Source: Vibrio sp. SCSIO 43137 (GTDB lineage: Bacteria > Pseudomonadota > Gammaproteobacteria > Enterobacterales > Vibrionaceae). Taken from it: 64,000 nucleotides of DNA. The notes beneath the pieces are model-generated. The model had not been told where the DNA came from and made no database searches. It was given only the letters and a program-made list of their open reading frames with translations. Positions within the stretch are counted from its first letter, which is position 1, and each line of letters begins with the position of its first letter. The stretch covers positions 1,488,001-1,552,000 of the forward strand of contig NZ_CP116383.1 of the NCBI RefSeq assembly GCF_028201475.1. Reading direction: 5' to 3'. The position numbers were made by a program, and so were the translations under genes. Positions 42,180 to 49,351 of this stretch are shown one piece after another.

Positions 42180-42232
42180 CCGGTATAGAGGAGCTACTGC
42201 TTGCTAGCCCCTCAGGGGTTTAACTATACCGG
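42180..42232. terminator. Nested hairpin between convergent cqsS and cqsA
   Basis: Outer arms CCGGTATAG and CTATACCGG (9 bp, perfect) enclose an inner CCCCT-CA-GGGG hairpin. The element fills the gap between the two stop codons and probably stops both transcripts. Confidence 0.6.
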
Positions 42233-42235
42233 TAA

Positions 42236-43411
42236 TCAGACAAACTCTAGTTTAGGTTGGTTGTAAGCCTGATGACATACCGTCAGCACATGATCCACAT
42301 CAGCGGCCGTTAAATCGGCATTAACGGAGAAGCGCATAATGTTTTTGTTGGCTCCGGTAGCCGGCCGGCAAAAAATGGCACCAAATACGCCTCTTTGCTC
42401 AAGAAAATCACGTACCTTTTCGGTATTTCGTTCCGTACCTGTCTCTAGTGATACGATCTGACTTTCACTGCGGATAGTAAAGCCAATATCTTTAAGCCCG
42501 CTTCTTAGTTCACCGGCGCGCTGGAACAGCCGTTCACGTTTCTGGTCCGCTTCTTTAATCACTTCAAGGGTTTTGCTAAGCCTAACCATCTCCTGTGGCA
42601 GAATGGTCGAGCTGAAAATAGCCGGATAAGAGATAAACGGCAGTGTTTTGTTCAGCTTTTCAGGACCTATAATCGCACCGGCACGGTAGGCAAAAGTCTT
42701 TGCCAGACTGACGGTGATAAAGTTAACACGACTTGTCAGCCCCAATGCGCTGACCAAGCCGGAACCCCTGGGCCCGTGTGTGCCGAGTGAATGTGATTCA
42801 TCCACCAGAAGGGCACAACCAGATTCTTCTGCGATATCACACAGAGTTTCCAGAGGCGCTACCGTGCCTATGGTGCTGTAGACCGAGTCAACCACAATGA
42901 TTCCTGCACCGTAACGCTTTATCTGTTTACGCAGGTGACGGATATTGTTGTGCATAAAAGGGTAGGCAGAAGCCCCCGCAATTCTGGCACCTTCCCATAA
43001 AGACATATGGGCAAAGAAATCGATATAAACAGGAGTCCCTTCGGTGCATATAGCCTGAAGTAGGCCAATATTCGCTGCCCAGCCTGACTGAGATATCAGG
43101 CAACTCTCCATTCCGGTAAAAGTTGCCAGTTCGGCTTCGAACGCAGGCTTGCTCTCTTTATCCTGCAAAAACACGCCGGACATTACCACGTTATCATCAC
43201 ATTCAGAGATGGCTCTTTTATGGGCAGCCTGAATCTCGCGGTTGTGGGATAACGCCAGATAATCGTTACTCTGCATAACGATATCCCCTTCGTTAGGGCG
43301 TTTTCCAAGTACCAAATGCTTTTTGTTCTGCGTTGGTTCAATAATATCTTCAATATAAAAATTCAGGCGTTCCTCAATAAAAGAGGGAAGAGGTTTTGAT
43401 TTAGTTATCAT
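42236..43411 (-). CDS. cqsA: CAI-1 autoinducer synthase CqsA
   Basis: A PLP-dependent acyl-CoA transferase of the alpha-oxoamine synthase family that makes the precursor of CAI-1 from an acyl-CoA and S-adenosylmethionine (as shown for V. cholerae CqsA). The 391-residue sequence has NDYLALSHN, GVFLQDKESKPAFEAELA, SQSGWAANIGLLQA, LLVDESHSLGTHGPRG with the PLP-binding D204 and H207, and the PLP lysine K238 in VSLAKTFAY (K236 in V. cholerae). The tail ends FSVNADLTAADVDHV. Transcribed toward cqsS. A 12-bp palindrome lies just upstream. Confidence 0.95.
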   Translation of the reverse strand: MITKSKPLPSFIEERLNFYIEDIIEPTQNKKHLVLGKRPNEGDIVMQSNDYLALSHNREIQAAHKRAISECDDNVVMSGVFLQDKESKPAFEAELATFTGMESCLISQSGWAANIGLLQAICTEGTPVYIDFFAHMSLWEGARIAGASAYPFMHNNIRHLRKQIKRYGAGIIVVDSVYSTIGTVAPLETLCDIAEESGCALLVDESHSLGTHGPRGSGLVSALGLTSRVNFITVSLAKTFAYRAGAIIGPEKLNKTLPFISYPAIFSSTILPQEMVRLSKTLEVIKEADQKRERLFQRAGELRSGLKDIGFTIRSESQIVSLETGTERNTEKVRDFLEQRGVFGAIFCRPATGANKNIMRFSVNADLTAADVDHVLTVCHQAYNQPKLEFV

Positions 43412-43440
43412 AATGAAATCTCTTAGTCAGTTAGAAAAAC

Positions 43441-43452
43441 GCCAGCGCTGGC
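43441..43452. promoter_or_regulatory. 12-bp palindrome upstream of cqsA
   Basis: GCCAGCGCTGGC is a perfect palindrome 30 bases upstream of the cqsA start codon, in an AT-rich context. It could be an operator or a fold in the 5' leader. Confidence 0.35.
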
Positions 43453-43577
43453 AAGCTGTTATATTGCTTACTTTTAAGAGAGAGTCATTACGAAATTGTG
43501 ATGTTTATTAGCAGGGTAGCAAATACACTATTTACGGATTGGATAGAAGAGTCAGATGGGTAGGCTGTTGGCGGTAT

Positions 43578-43940
43578 AGTCTTAGCCCTAATCACCCTAA
43601 ACTGGATATCTGCGATATGCACGCCAAAGCCAACCTTTACGGGCTGGGTAATGGGGGATACCCGCAAGGCAAAAGCCCGTGGCCGGCACACCCCAATACA
43701 CTGAGTTATGAGCAGGTGGTGTTTGTGGATGAGGTAACCGATAAAGATAAGCAAGGGCAAACCGACCGCCTGAGCTGGCTAAAGAGCCAGAACTATCAAA
43801 CCCAAATCGCCGTGCTTGGCCATGGCAAGAAAGTCTCGGCACTAAGGAAAGGTCATTTAAGCCAGAACATGATCGCCACACCATGGAAATATGTGGAGCC
43901 GGCACTAAAGCGAAAGGGCATTGATACGGACAGTTTGTAG
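43578..43940 (+). pseudogene. Phage head-morphogenesis gene remnant (Mu gp30/gpF-like C-terminus)
   Basis: The open frame contains NHPKLDICDMHAKANLYGLG, GGYPQGKSPWPAHPN and a long helical tail with SWLKSQNY and GHLSQNMIATPWKYVEP. This resembles the C-terminal end of Mu-like head-morphogenesis (MuF) proteins, where a D-C-H rich block of this type (RLDICDxHA..LYGLG..YP) precedes PAHP. The large N-terminal part is missing and no start site is convincing; the frame starts near 43539 by chance. It is therefore a prophage fragment, not a working gene. It lies beside cqsA, at the left edge of a mosaic island. Confidence 0.55.
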
Positions 43941-44032
43941 CGCCCGCCTGTGAATAACTTGCCCCCTGTTTTCCAAGCTTCAGCTTATATAATGCCTGCG
44001 ACAGCGATATGAAAAAGCATAGGAGCCAGAAC

Positions 44033-44221
44033 ATGATTAAGCCTGCCAACCAATCCTATTACCATGCCAAACCTCAGACTTACACCGAAGTTATCTGTAT
44101 CTGCGGCCACCGTATCTGCGACGACAGGGGAATAATCCGCGCCCGCTGCGTAAAGCTACGCGAAGGAAAAGCACTGTGCAGATGTAAAAGGTGGGTAAGG
44201 GTGCCTGTTGGGTGGGAGTAA
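44033..44221 (+). CDS. Small Cys-rich (zinc-finger-like) phage protein, Com-like
   Basis: A 62-residue protein with AGGAG seven bases before its ATG. The pattern CICGH...IRARCVKL...ALCRCKRW gives five cysteines in C-x-C / C / C-x-C spacing, as in small zinc-binding phage proteins; a Mu Com-like regulator is possible but not certain. It follows the head-protein remnant and probably belonged to the same prophage. Confidence 0.5.
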   Translation: MIKPANQSYYHAKPQTYTEVICICGHRICDDRGIIRARCVKLREGKALCRCKRWVRVPVGWE

Positions 44222-44328
44222 GGTCTGAGCTATGTACAGACCTATTTACTTCTATGATTATTATTCTAGTATTTTAAGCACTTTACCTTTGCCTATAAAC
44301 TAGAACAACTCTGTGTGGCGTGAGGTCA

Positions 44329-45177
44329 CTAATCAAAATATGTGTCATAGTTAGTTTTCAAGTTGTTACTTTGTTTCTCGTCTAGGTTTTCTTGAACACG
44401 CTCACTAAAAGTGTATAAATCTTGAATAAACTTAGTTTTTGCTTCATCCCATTTTTGACTATTCTTATTGTTATGATCTAAGAGAAACTTAAGATAGGCT
44501 TCCATCAAGTGATTGTATGCCTGACTTTTTTTTGACAGCATTGTTCTTTGACTATTCTTCTTTATTATATTTTTTACATCCACTTCACGGGCTTCACCAA
44601 AACCGAGCATTTTAAAGCTATCAAGAATACTGAGAGATAGCTTATGAGACTCTTCTATAGCGTAACCAATATTTTTATGAGCTGAAGCGGATAACTTTAT
44701 ATGTTCCTTACTTAAAATATGTGCTTCTTTTATAGATTGATATACATTGTCTAGCGAATCTTCAAGGACCTCTATACTGTTCAATATTTTTTTGCGTATA
44801 GGTTTGACTTCGGCATCTAGTATTACATTTCTTGCTGTCCCTATTTGACTAAAAGCAGTTGCTATTTCTTCGTCGTTTTGGCAACTAATTATATTAACTA
44901 AGCATGGAGTGAATAGAGCGCGGTCAATCTTATCAAATGCAGCAAGTGCGTAGCCTGCTTTTTGGTAATATAGGTTAAATGATATCTGCTCCTTCCATTG
45001 GTTTGCGCTTTTCTCTGCTGCGATAGCACTTTTTTCAGCTGATTCTGATGCTTTATGTGTAGCATATGCTGCATATGCAGTCGCTATTGCAGCGGCAGAA
45101 GTCGCCAATACTCCCAAAGCATCAAAGATAGATGGAGCTTCAATAATAACATCAAGACTTAAGTTAAACGGAATCAT
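44329..45177 (-). CDS. Unrecognised AT-rich gene, membrane-anchored helical protein
   Basis: I do not recognise this 282-residue protein. Near the N-terminus it has a small-residue hydrophobic stretch (about 18-42, FDALGVLATSAAAIATAYAAYA) followed by Ser/Ala/Glu/Lys heptads (about 43-60) and a mostly helical body rich in Lys, Glu, Asn and Ser. The arrangement, one weak membrane anchor followed by a helical cytoplasmic domain, resembles many orphan proteins in mobile islands, some of them defence-related, but nothing here identifies a function. The DNA is clearly more AT-rich than the flanking genes, a sign of transfer. It stands alone in the island. Confidence 0.6.
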   Translation of the reverse strand: MIPFNLSLDVIIEAPSIFDALGVLATSAAAIATAYAAYATHKASESAEKSAIAAEKSANQWKEQISFNLYYQKAGYALAAFDKIDRALFTPCLVNIISCQNDEEIATAFSQIGTARNVILDAEVKPIRKKILNSIEVLEDSLDNVYQSIKEAHILSKEHIKLSASAHKNIGYAIEESHKLSLSILDSFKMLGFGEAREVDVKNIIKKNSQRTMLSKKSQAYNHLMEAYLKFLLDHNNKNSQKWDEAKTKFIQDLYTFSERVQENLDEKQSNNLKTNYDTYFD

Positions 45178-45419
45178 CTTTCAGTAAAGTTAGTGATTGA
45201 ATTTAAAGCATAATAAATAGATGTACTTTATTGAGCAATGAAGTTTTGATTTTGGGTACTTTATCCATCACCAAATACATGTTTGATTCCATTAACACCC
45301 TGTTACACTTTTCACCTGCGCATTTTATTGACCGTTGAACTGCGTAAAGGTAGTGTGGTTGCATAACAGCAAAATCTGTTATCTGGCTTAGCATCCAGAA
45401 TAATTTCATAGGAGCTCAT
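45178..45419. other. Intergenic stretch without a supportable gene
   Basis: A 68-codon frame on the minus strand (45203-45409) lacks a ribosome-binding site and has no recognisable product, so it is not called. The remainder is AT-rich. Confidence 0.4.
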
Positions 45420-45443
45420 AAAGACGCGCTCGCGTCTTTTTTT
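45420..45443 (+). terminator. Intrinsic terminator in island
   Basis: AAGACGCG and CGCGTCTT form an 8-bp stem (loop opening to GCTC) followed by seven T. It ends rightward transcripts just before the structured leader at 45481. Confidence 0.8.
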
Positions 45444-45480
45444 GTGGGCAGGGTTCGCGCATACCAAAAAAAGTTGTACT

Positions 45481-45613
45481 CTATGGTGGCTCGAACAGTG
45501 GCGACTTCGGTTGCGCCAGAACCTATGGACTGGTAATGCTAACGCTGTTCGAGCTGTCTCCTTTGGGTATTAGCATTCTCTCGGAGGCAGAGGTAGTTAA
45601 CTTCCATAGGAGA
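45481..45613 (+). promoter_or_regulatory. Candidate structured 5' leader (possible cis-regulatory RNA)
   Basis: Three perfect long-range complementarities overlap: A 45489-45498 with 45545-45554 (GCTCGAACAG, 10 bp), B 45522-45529 with 45603-45610 (CCTATGGA, 8 bp), C 45535-45542 with 45570-45577 (AATGCTAA, 8 bp). Inside A is a hairpin TGGCG-AC-TTCG-GT-CGCCA (45499-45518) with the very stable C(UUCG)G loop. B' covers the first part of the AGGAG ribosome-binding site of the gene at 45621. A, B and C cross each other, so the RNA must either form a pseudoknot or switch between folds. Not matched to a known family by eye. Confidence 0.55.
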
Positions 45614-45620
45614 CATCATT

Positions 45621-45827
45621 GTGTCTACACAACACCAATCCAGAAAAGATCCCCACACCATCATCGTTGAAGCCCGTCAGATATGCGGCGGAATCGCCTC
45701 ACTGGCCAGCGAAGCCGAAGGTTGCTTTGAAACCCTCACCGGCGATCAACTCTACTTCCTGCTTTCCTCGCTAAGCGACAAACTTGATGATGCACTGGAA
45801 GAGTTGGAGCTTTCAGACGCGGCATAG
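45621..45827 (+). CDS. Small acidic protein, 68 aa, function unknown
   Basis: Starts with GTG at 45621, with AGGAG ten bases upstream. The 68-residue product, beginning MSTQHQSRKDPHT, is helical and acidic at the end (ALEELELSDAA). IVEARQICGGIASLA and YFLLSSLSDKLDDAL look like two amphipathic helices that could make a helical hairpin. I have a vague memory of similar small proteins in Vibrio islands but cannot name a family. The long structured leader points to control at translation. A terminator follows. Confidence 0.6.
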   Translation: MSTQHQSRKDPHTIIVEARQICGGIASLASEAEGCFETLTGDQLYFLLSSLSDKLDDALEELELSDAA

Positions 45828-45840
45828 GGGAGAGGTAAAA

Positions 45841-45868
45841 AAGCCTGAGCGGGTGCTCAGGCTTTGTA
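45841..45868. terminator. Intrinsic terminator
   Basis: AAGCCTGAGC and GCTCAGGCTT form a 10-bp perfect stem with a GGGT loop, with an A-run before it and TTTG after it. It serves the 68-residue gene and, on the other strand, the antitoxin gene. Confidence 0.8.
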
Positions 45869-45887
45869 GTTAATATGGCTTAGTATG

Positions 45888-46337
45888 TCAGACGGCTCTA
45901 AGCCAGTGATGATCCACTTCTTCCAGAACAATTTCAGACATTAACGCTTCCGCTTCATTCTCTGCTAACTTCTGCAAAAGGTAGCCGATATTGCTGTCCT
46001 GATTGATAGACTCAAGAAACAGTAAACGCATTGTGACATCAACGGTTTTAGGAATAGTGGATTCCGCCTTTTCCCAGCGCCCTACAGTTTGTTGGTCGAC
46101 ACCAAGCAGTTCACCAAGCACTCTTCGGGAGTGATTAAAATGCTGTCTGAAGAACTTAAACTCATTTCCTGTAAGAGATTGGGGCTTCTCAGCCAACAAG
46201 CAGCCGATAGCAATATGCAGCCCGTCTATATCGTCAACACTGAAATATTCTTCACCGTCTATGGTTTCTAGAGTGTAACCGTTCTTCAGGTACACATTGG
46301 GCAAACCACATTCGGTGTAGTGGTAAGTTGCGCTCAT
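45888..46337 (-). CDS. XRE-family antitoxin of a DUF4258-type toxin-antitoxin pair
   Basis: A 149-residue protein whose N-terminal part (HYTECGLPNVYLKNGY) resembles MqsA-like antitoxins without the zinc cysteines. The central helix-turn-helix includes RRVLGELLGVDQQTVGRWEKAES, seen here as LGVDQQTVGRWEK. It should bind its toxin and repress the shared promoter. The ATG at 46337 has AGAGAG upstream; an in-frame ATG at 46358 is possible. It is the second gene of the operon, 13 bases after the toxin. Confidence 0.78.
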   Translation of the reverse strand: MSATYHYTECGLPNVYLKNGYTLETIDGEEYFSVDDIDGLHIAIGCLLAEKPQSLTGNEFKFFRQHFNHSRRVLGELLGVDQQTVGRWEKAESTIPKTVDVTMRLLFLESINQDSNIGYLLQKLAENEAEALMSEIVLEEVDHHWLRAV

Positions 46338-46350
46338 GTTTATCTCTCTT

Positions 46351-46692
46351 TTAAACATCGATTACCGTCACGATTAAAACCGATGGATCATCTTCATACC
46401 TTCTGAGTATTAACGGTACTCTTATCGTTTCACCAGAAGAGATGCCCTCAAAATTCATTTTCCAGTCTCCGCATTCCGTTTGATAAGGATGCTCTTCAAA
46501 ACGACTGGAGTTGCTTCTCAGTACAGCGATAATCTGCTGAAAAGTAATATCCCTTTCGTCCATCCGGATACGGGTATGTTTAGATAACTTTATCCTGCCC
46601 GTATGGTTCGTTGCTAAATCCTGAACAATCCGCTTAGCGGTTTTTGGTGTCAGCGGAAACTCTGCAACAGTCAAAGGTTGTGATGTGCTCAT
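46351..46692 (-). CDS. DUF4258-family toxin (RelE-like fold)
   Basis: A 113-residue protein with KLSKHTRIRMDERDITFQQI, the usual HA..RM.ER.I opening of DUF4258, then a compact beta sheet ending VLIVTVIDV. Members are probably ribonuclease-like toxins of type II toxin-antitoxin pairs. The gene order toxin first, antitoxin second is like HigBA/MqsRA. ATG at 46692 has GAGAC upstream; the frame extends to 46824 but without similarity. Repeated operator-like sequences lie upstream. Confidence 0.72.
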   Translation of the reverse strand: MSTSQPLTVAEFPLTPKTAKRIVQDLATNHTGRIKLSKHTRIRMDERDITFQQIIAVLRSNSSRFEEHPYQTECGDWKMNFEGISSGETIRVPLILRRYEDDPSVLIVTVIDV

Positions 46693-46776
46693 AGCTAAAA
46701 TGTCTCTGTTTACTATGCAGTCAAGGCCAAGTATACAGGCACGGTCACCAACGTATGGACTTAAAGTTAACGAAAA

Positions 46777-46850
46777 TTGTATCAAATTGATACAAATGTT
46801 AGTTCTGATGAGGGAAATCGTCAAGGTATTTTTGTATCAAAATGATATAG
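46777..46850 (-). promoter_or_regulatory. Operator-like inverted repeats of the DUF4258 TA operon
   Basis: TTGTATCA-AAT-TGATACAA (46777-46795) is a perfect 8-bp dyad; TTGTATCA-AAA-TGATATAG (46832-46850) is a second copy with the right arm degraded. Centres are about 55 bp apart. This is the expected form of an autoregulatory site for the XRE antitoxin, lying upstream of the toxin start. Confidence 0.65.
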
Positions 46851-46875
46851 AAAAACTGTGCGTAAATACTGAAGC

Positions 46876-46938
46876 ACTAAATTTAGTCCAAATTAAAACT
46901 GATTGTTGACTGGGTTCTAAATATGGTCTAAATTTGGT
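46876..46938 (+). promoter_or_regulatory. Repeated CTAAATTT motifs and promoter of the Phd/RelE-type TA operon
   Basis: ACTAAATTTAGT (46876-46887) is a perfect 12-bp palindrome. TCTAAATATGGT and TCTAAATTTGGT follow at 46916 and 46927, an 11-bp direct repeat, one helical turn apart. A TTGACT -35-like hexamer lies at 46906-46911. This is the expected operator of a Phd-type antitoxin. The two TA operons run divergently from this region. Confidence 0.55.
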
Positions 46939-47108
46939 TCATTGAAGTAAAGAGGAGAGTATAGCGAAGTATCTGTAACAGTAAGGCGGCTAGAGTGATG
47001 CATTAGTTCGCTGCTGAATAATAATTAAGGTTCCTTAAAATACTACCCACCACCTGAACCGCCAGAAACCGCATCGATATTAGGGAGCGGCACTAGGAGT
47101 AAGACACC

Positions 47109-47393
47109 ATGAACACTGAGACAATCAGTTATTTGAAAAAAAACGCGGCAGATCTGCCTTTAGATGAGCCACTAGTAATAACACAGAACGGAACACCTAA
47201 GTACGTTATTGAATCTTATGAAGAGAAACAACGACGTGATGATGCGGTAGCCATGATGAAAATGGTTATGCTGGCTAAACAGGATGTATCCAATGGCCGT
47301 GTTAGTTCGCTGGGGAATCTAAAAGCTCGTTTGTCAGAACGCAAACAGACTTTAGAGGGTGATAACATCAATGAATCAGAAGAAACCCGTTAA
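47109..47393 (+). CDS. Phd/YefM-family antitoxin
   Basis: A 94-residue DNA-binding antitoxin. MNTETISYLKKNAADLPLDEPLVITQNGTPKYVIESYEE follows the Phd pattern: strand-helix start, then PLVITQNGTPKYVI, which is the conserved VTxNGxPxAVL motif. The lysine- and arginine-rich C-terminus should wrap the toxin. AGGAG precedes the ATG. It overlaps the toxin gene by 23 bases. Confidence 0.9.
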   Translation: MNTETISYLKKNAADLPLDEPLVITQNGTPKYVIESYEEKQRRDDAVAMMKMVMLAKQDVSNGRVSSLGNLKARLSERKQTLEGDNINESEETR

Positions 47394-47724
47394 TATTTTT
47401 ACCACTGCATCATTTGATAAAACGATCGATAACTCGATCACCTACTTAAGTCAGTGGAATGAAGAGTTAAACGTTATAACTGGTGTAGAAAGTGCCCTGG
47501 AAAAATTTGAGTCACAAGTCCTGTCGCAGCCATTATCCTATTCGCGCTGCCCTGAACTTATGGAACTGGGAGTGAACTCAGTCCGTAATGCTCATATTAG
47601 TGAGTTTCGTCTTCTTTACGAAGTAGAAGATGGAGAGAACGAAATCACCGTGAATCTGCTGTTGTTCCTGAGAACCAAACAGAGCATTGAAAAGCAGTTA
47701 ATTGAGTACTGCCTATACCAATAA
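47371..47724 (+). CDS. RelE/ParE-family toxin
   Basis: A 117-residue toxin of the RelE/ParE superfamily: an early helix-turn (FDKTIDNSITYLSQW), PLSYSRCPELMELGVNSVRN, then SEFRLLYEVEDGENEITVNLLLFLRTKQS with the family's R.LY and LLLFLRT(K)Q motifs. It is likely an mRNA-cleaving or gyrase-targeting toxin; the sequence does not decide. The ATG at 47371 with GAGGG upstream is preferred over a GTG at 47359. Followed by a terminator. Confidence 0.88.
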   Translation: MNQKKPVNIFTTASFDKTIDNSITYLSQWNEELNVITGVESALEKFESQVLSQPLSYSRCPELMELGVNSVRNAHISEFRLLYEVEDGENEITVNLLLFLRTKQSIEKQLIEYCLYQ

Positions 47725-47781
47725 TTTTGTCATCCGAAGCCTTTAGTATCTCAAGTACTTTTTGGGTGAATCGGAACATGG

Positions 47782-47807
47782 AGCCTGAGCATTGCTCGGG
47801 CTTTTTT
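47782..47807 (+). terminator. Intrinsic terminator after the Phd/RelE-type operon
   Basis: AGCCTGAGC and GCTCGGGCT (one G-T pair) with an ATT loop are followed by six T. A second weaker hairpin, CCCTGA-TTTA-TCAGGG, lies at 47866-47881 with CTCTTTT after it. Confidence 0.85.
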
Positions 47808-48029
47808 GATCTCCCCTCCAAACAGTCACCCCCGCATTCCAAGTGCCTGGAATTGGCGACCGGGGCCCTGATTTATCAGGGGCTCTTTTCGTATACAGCC
47901 ACAGGGAATCTTGTGAAACGCTCTTACATCGCGGCTGGTGTAATACTGGCTCTGTCATCTTCTGCACCGCAGGGTGCTATTCATCTGCTTTCCGATAATT
48001 GTCGGTGTTATAGGGCAAATTTCAGATAC

Positions 48030-48056
48030 AAAAAAGCCCGCACTTATGTGCAGGCT
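48030..48056 (-). terminator. Terminator of tRNA-Val
   Basis: On the minus strand, GCCTGCAC-ATAA-GTGCGGGC is followed by TTTTTT. It begins about 16 bases beyond the 3' end of the tRNA gene and is its likely terminator. Confidence 0.8.
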
Positions 48057-48070
48057 TCTCTGTTTAAATA

Positions 48071-48147
48071 TGGTGCGTCCGAGTGAACTCGAATCACCGA
48101 CCCCCACCATGTCAAGGTGGTGCTCTAACCAACTGAGCTACGGACGC
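48071..48147 (-). tRNA. tRNA-Val (anticodon GAC)
   Basis: A 77-base gene including the encoded CCA. Acceptor stem GCGTCCG/CGGACGC with discriminator A, D-arm GCTCAGTTGGTTAGAGC, anticodon stem CCACC/GGTGG with loop TTGACAT (anticodon GAC, reading GUC), and T-arm with GATTCGAGTTC. It closes the right side of the mosaic island that starts after cqsA, as expected for an integration hotspot, though no repeated 3' end was found at the far side of the island. Confidence 0.97.
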
Positions 48148-48422
48148 ATTGTCTTGGAACGCTGTGAATATTATAGTTTCACCTTGTGCTGTGCAAGAAG
48201 AATTTCCATGTTTTTGAACTGTTTGACGCTATATTCATCACATTGTCGAAAAAGTACTCTTTGAAACGTGAATTCAGTCGTTTCTTCATTATGTCGGCTA
48301 AGTAAACTGTCGGCCCTATCTTAGTTTTACTCGCATTCTCTGCTGATTGGTTTTGTTTCTTTACCGGTTTCATGCTGCTATCGCTCTGCTTTTAAGTGAG
48401 TTACAACAGGCAGGAGTGAGAA
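48148..48422. other. Intergenic stretch, nothing further seen
   Basis: No gene or strong repeat. It contains the promoter regions of tRNA-Val and ligE. Confidence 0.4.
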
Positions 48423-49277
48423 ATGAATCAGAGAATCAGCCTTTCGTTACTTAGTATCAGTATTTCCTTCGTTTTATGTCCATTTTACAGTCAGGCATCG
48501 ACACTTGAGCAAAGTCTGATTCTTGCAGAGGAGTATTCGGAAGATCAGCATCTGAAAGGGTACTGGTATAGTGAAAAACTGGATGGTATTCGCGCATTAT
48601 GGACCGGAAAAGAGCTGCTTACGCGAAAAGGAAACAAGATTGTGGCGCCGGATTGGTTTTATAAGGCGCTGCCCGGTATTCCACTAGAGGGAGAGCTATG
48701 GGCTGGCAGAGGCAACTTTTATAAGGTTCAACAGACGGTACTGACTTCTCAGCCATCAGATGTTGCGTGGAAGGATATCCGCTTTATGTTGTTTGATATT
48801 CCCGGCTCAAAAAAGACGTACAGGCAGCGTTATCAACGGCTTCTTGATTTGGAGGTTGTGGCTAAAGCAAATTTTGTAAAGGTTATACGACAGTACGCTA
48901 TAGAATCTCAGCATCAACTGTCACATTTGTTTAACGAGACCGATAAAAATGGTGCAGAAGGCTTGATGTTACGTAACCCTGATTCCGTGTATCGGCAGGG
49001 GAGAAGTAATGATCTTATTAAGCTGAAGAAGCATCAGGATGCAGAAGCAATGGTAGTGGGTTATCGGGCAGGGAAGGGAAAGTACACAGGAATGACGGGC
49101 TCACTTCTTGTTCGTCAGAAAAATGGTAAACAGTTTTACATAGGCTCTGGTTTATCTGAGCAGTTGAGAAAGCACCCACCGGCAATAGGCGAGGTGATTA
49201 CATTCAGATTTAACGGTATGACCAGTAAGGGGTTGCCAAGATTCGCCCGCTTTATCAGAGTGGTGCCGAAAAACTAG
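48423..49277 (+). CDS. Secreted ATP-dependent DNA ligase (LigE type)
   Basis: A minimal ATP-dependent DNA ligase, 284 residues, with a signal peptide (FVLCPFYSQAST) that suggests the periplasm. It has the nucleotidyltransferase motif EKLDG (K52 is adenylated), EGELWAGR, FMLFDIPG, AEGLMLRNP, and DLIKLKK (motif V), then the OB domain. Only the two core domains are present, as in the Haemophilus and Vibrio enzymes (LigE/ LigA-type). A role in DNA uptake or extracellular DNA is suspected for the family. GGAG precedes the ATG. Confidence 0.88.
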   Translation: MNQRISLSLLSISISFVLCPFYSQASTLEQSLILAEEYSEDQHLKGYWYSEKLDGIRALWTGKELLTRKGNKIVAPDWFYKALPGIPLEGELWAGRGNFYKVQQTVLTSQPSDVAWKDIRFMLFDIPGSKKTYRQRYQRLLDLEVVAKANFVKVIRQYAIESQHQLSHLFNETDKNGAEGLMLRNPDSVYRQGRSNDLIKLKKHQDAEAMVVGYRAGKGKYTGMTGSLLVRQKNGKQFYIGSGLSEQLRKHPPAIGEVITFRFNGMTSKGLPRFARFIRVVPKN

Positions 49278-49287
49278 TTTTCAAACA

Positions 49288-49326
49288 AACACAAAAGAGA
49301 GCCGGACAAGCTCTCTTTTGTGTTTT
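49288..49326. terminator. Bidirectional terminator between ligE and bactofilin
   Basis: A 15-bp perfect stem (AACACAAAAGAGAGC and its complement) with a 7-base loop lies between convergent genes, A-rich on one side and T-rich on the other. Confidence 0.88.
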
Positions 49327-49351
49327 GGCAACCCGGTGCTACAGCTGTTGT

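Noticed and set aside
45203..45409. 68-codon minus-strand frame in the island
   Set aside because: No ribosome-binding site and no recognisable product; the stretch is AT-rich and just before a terminator.
45441..45620. Integron attC site
   Set aside because: The inverted repeats do not have the conserved GTTRRRY/RYYYAAC core pairs, and no integrase is near.
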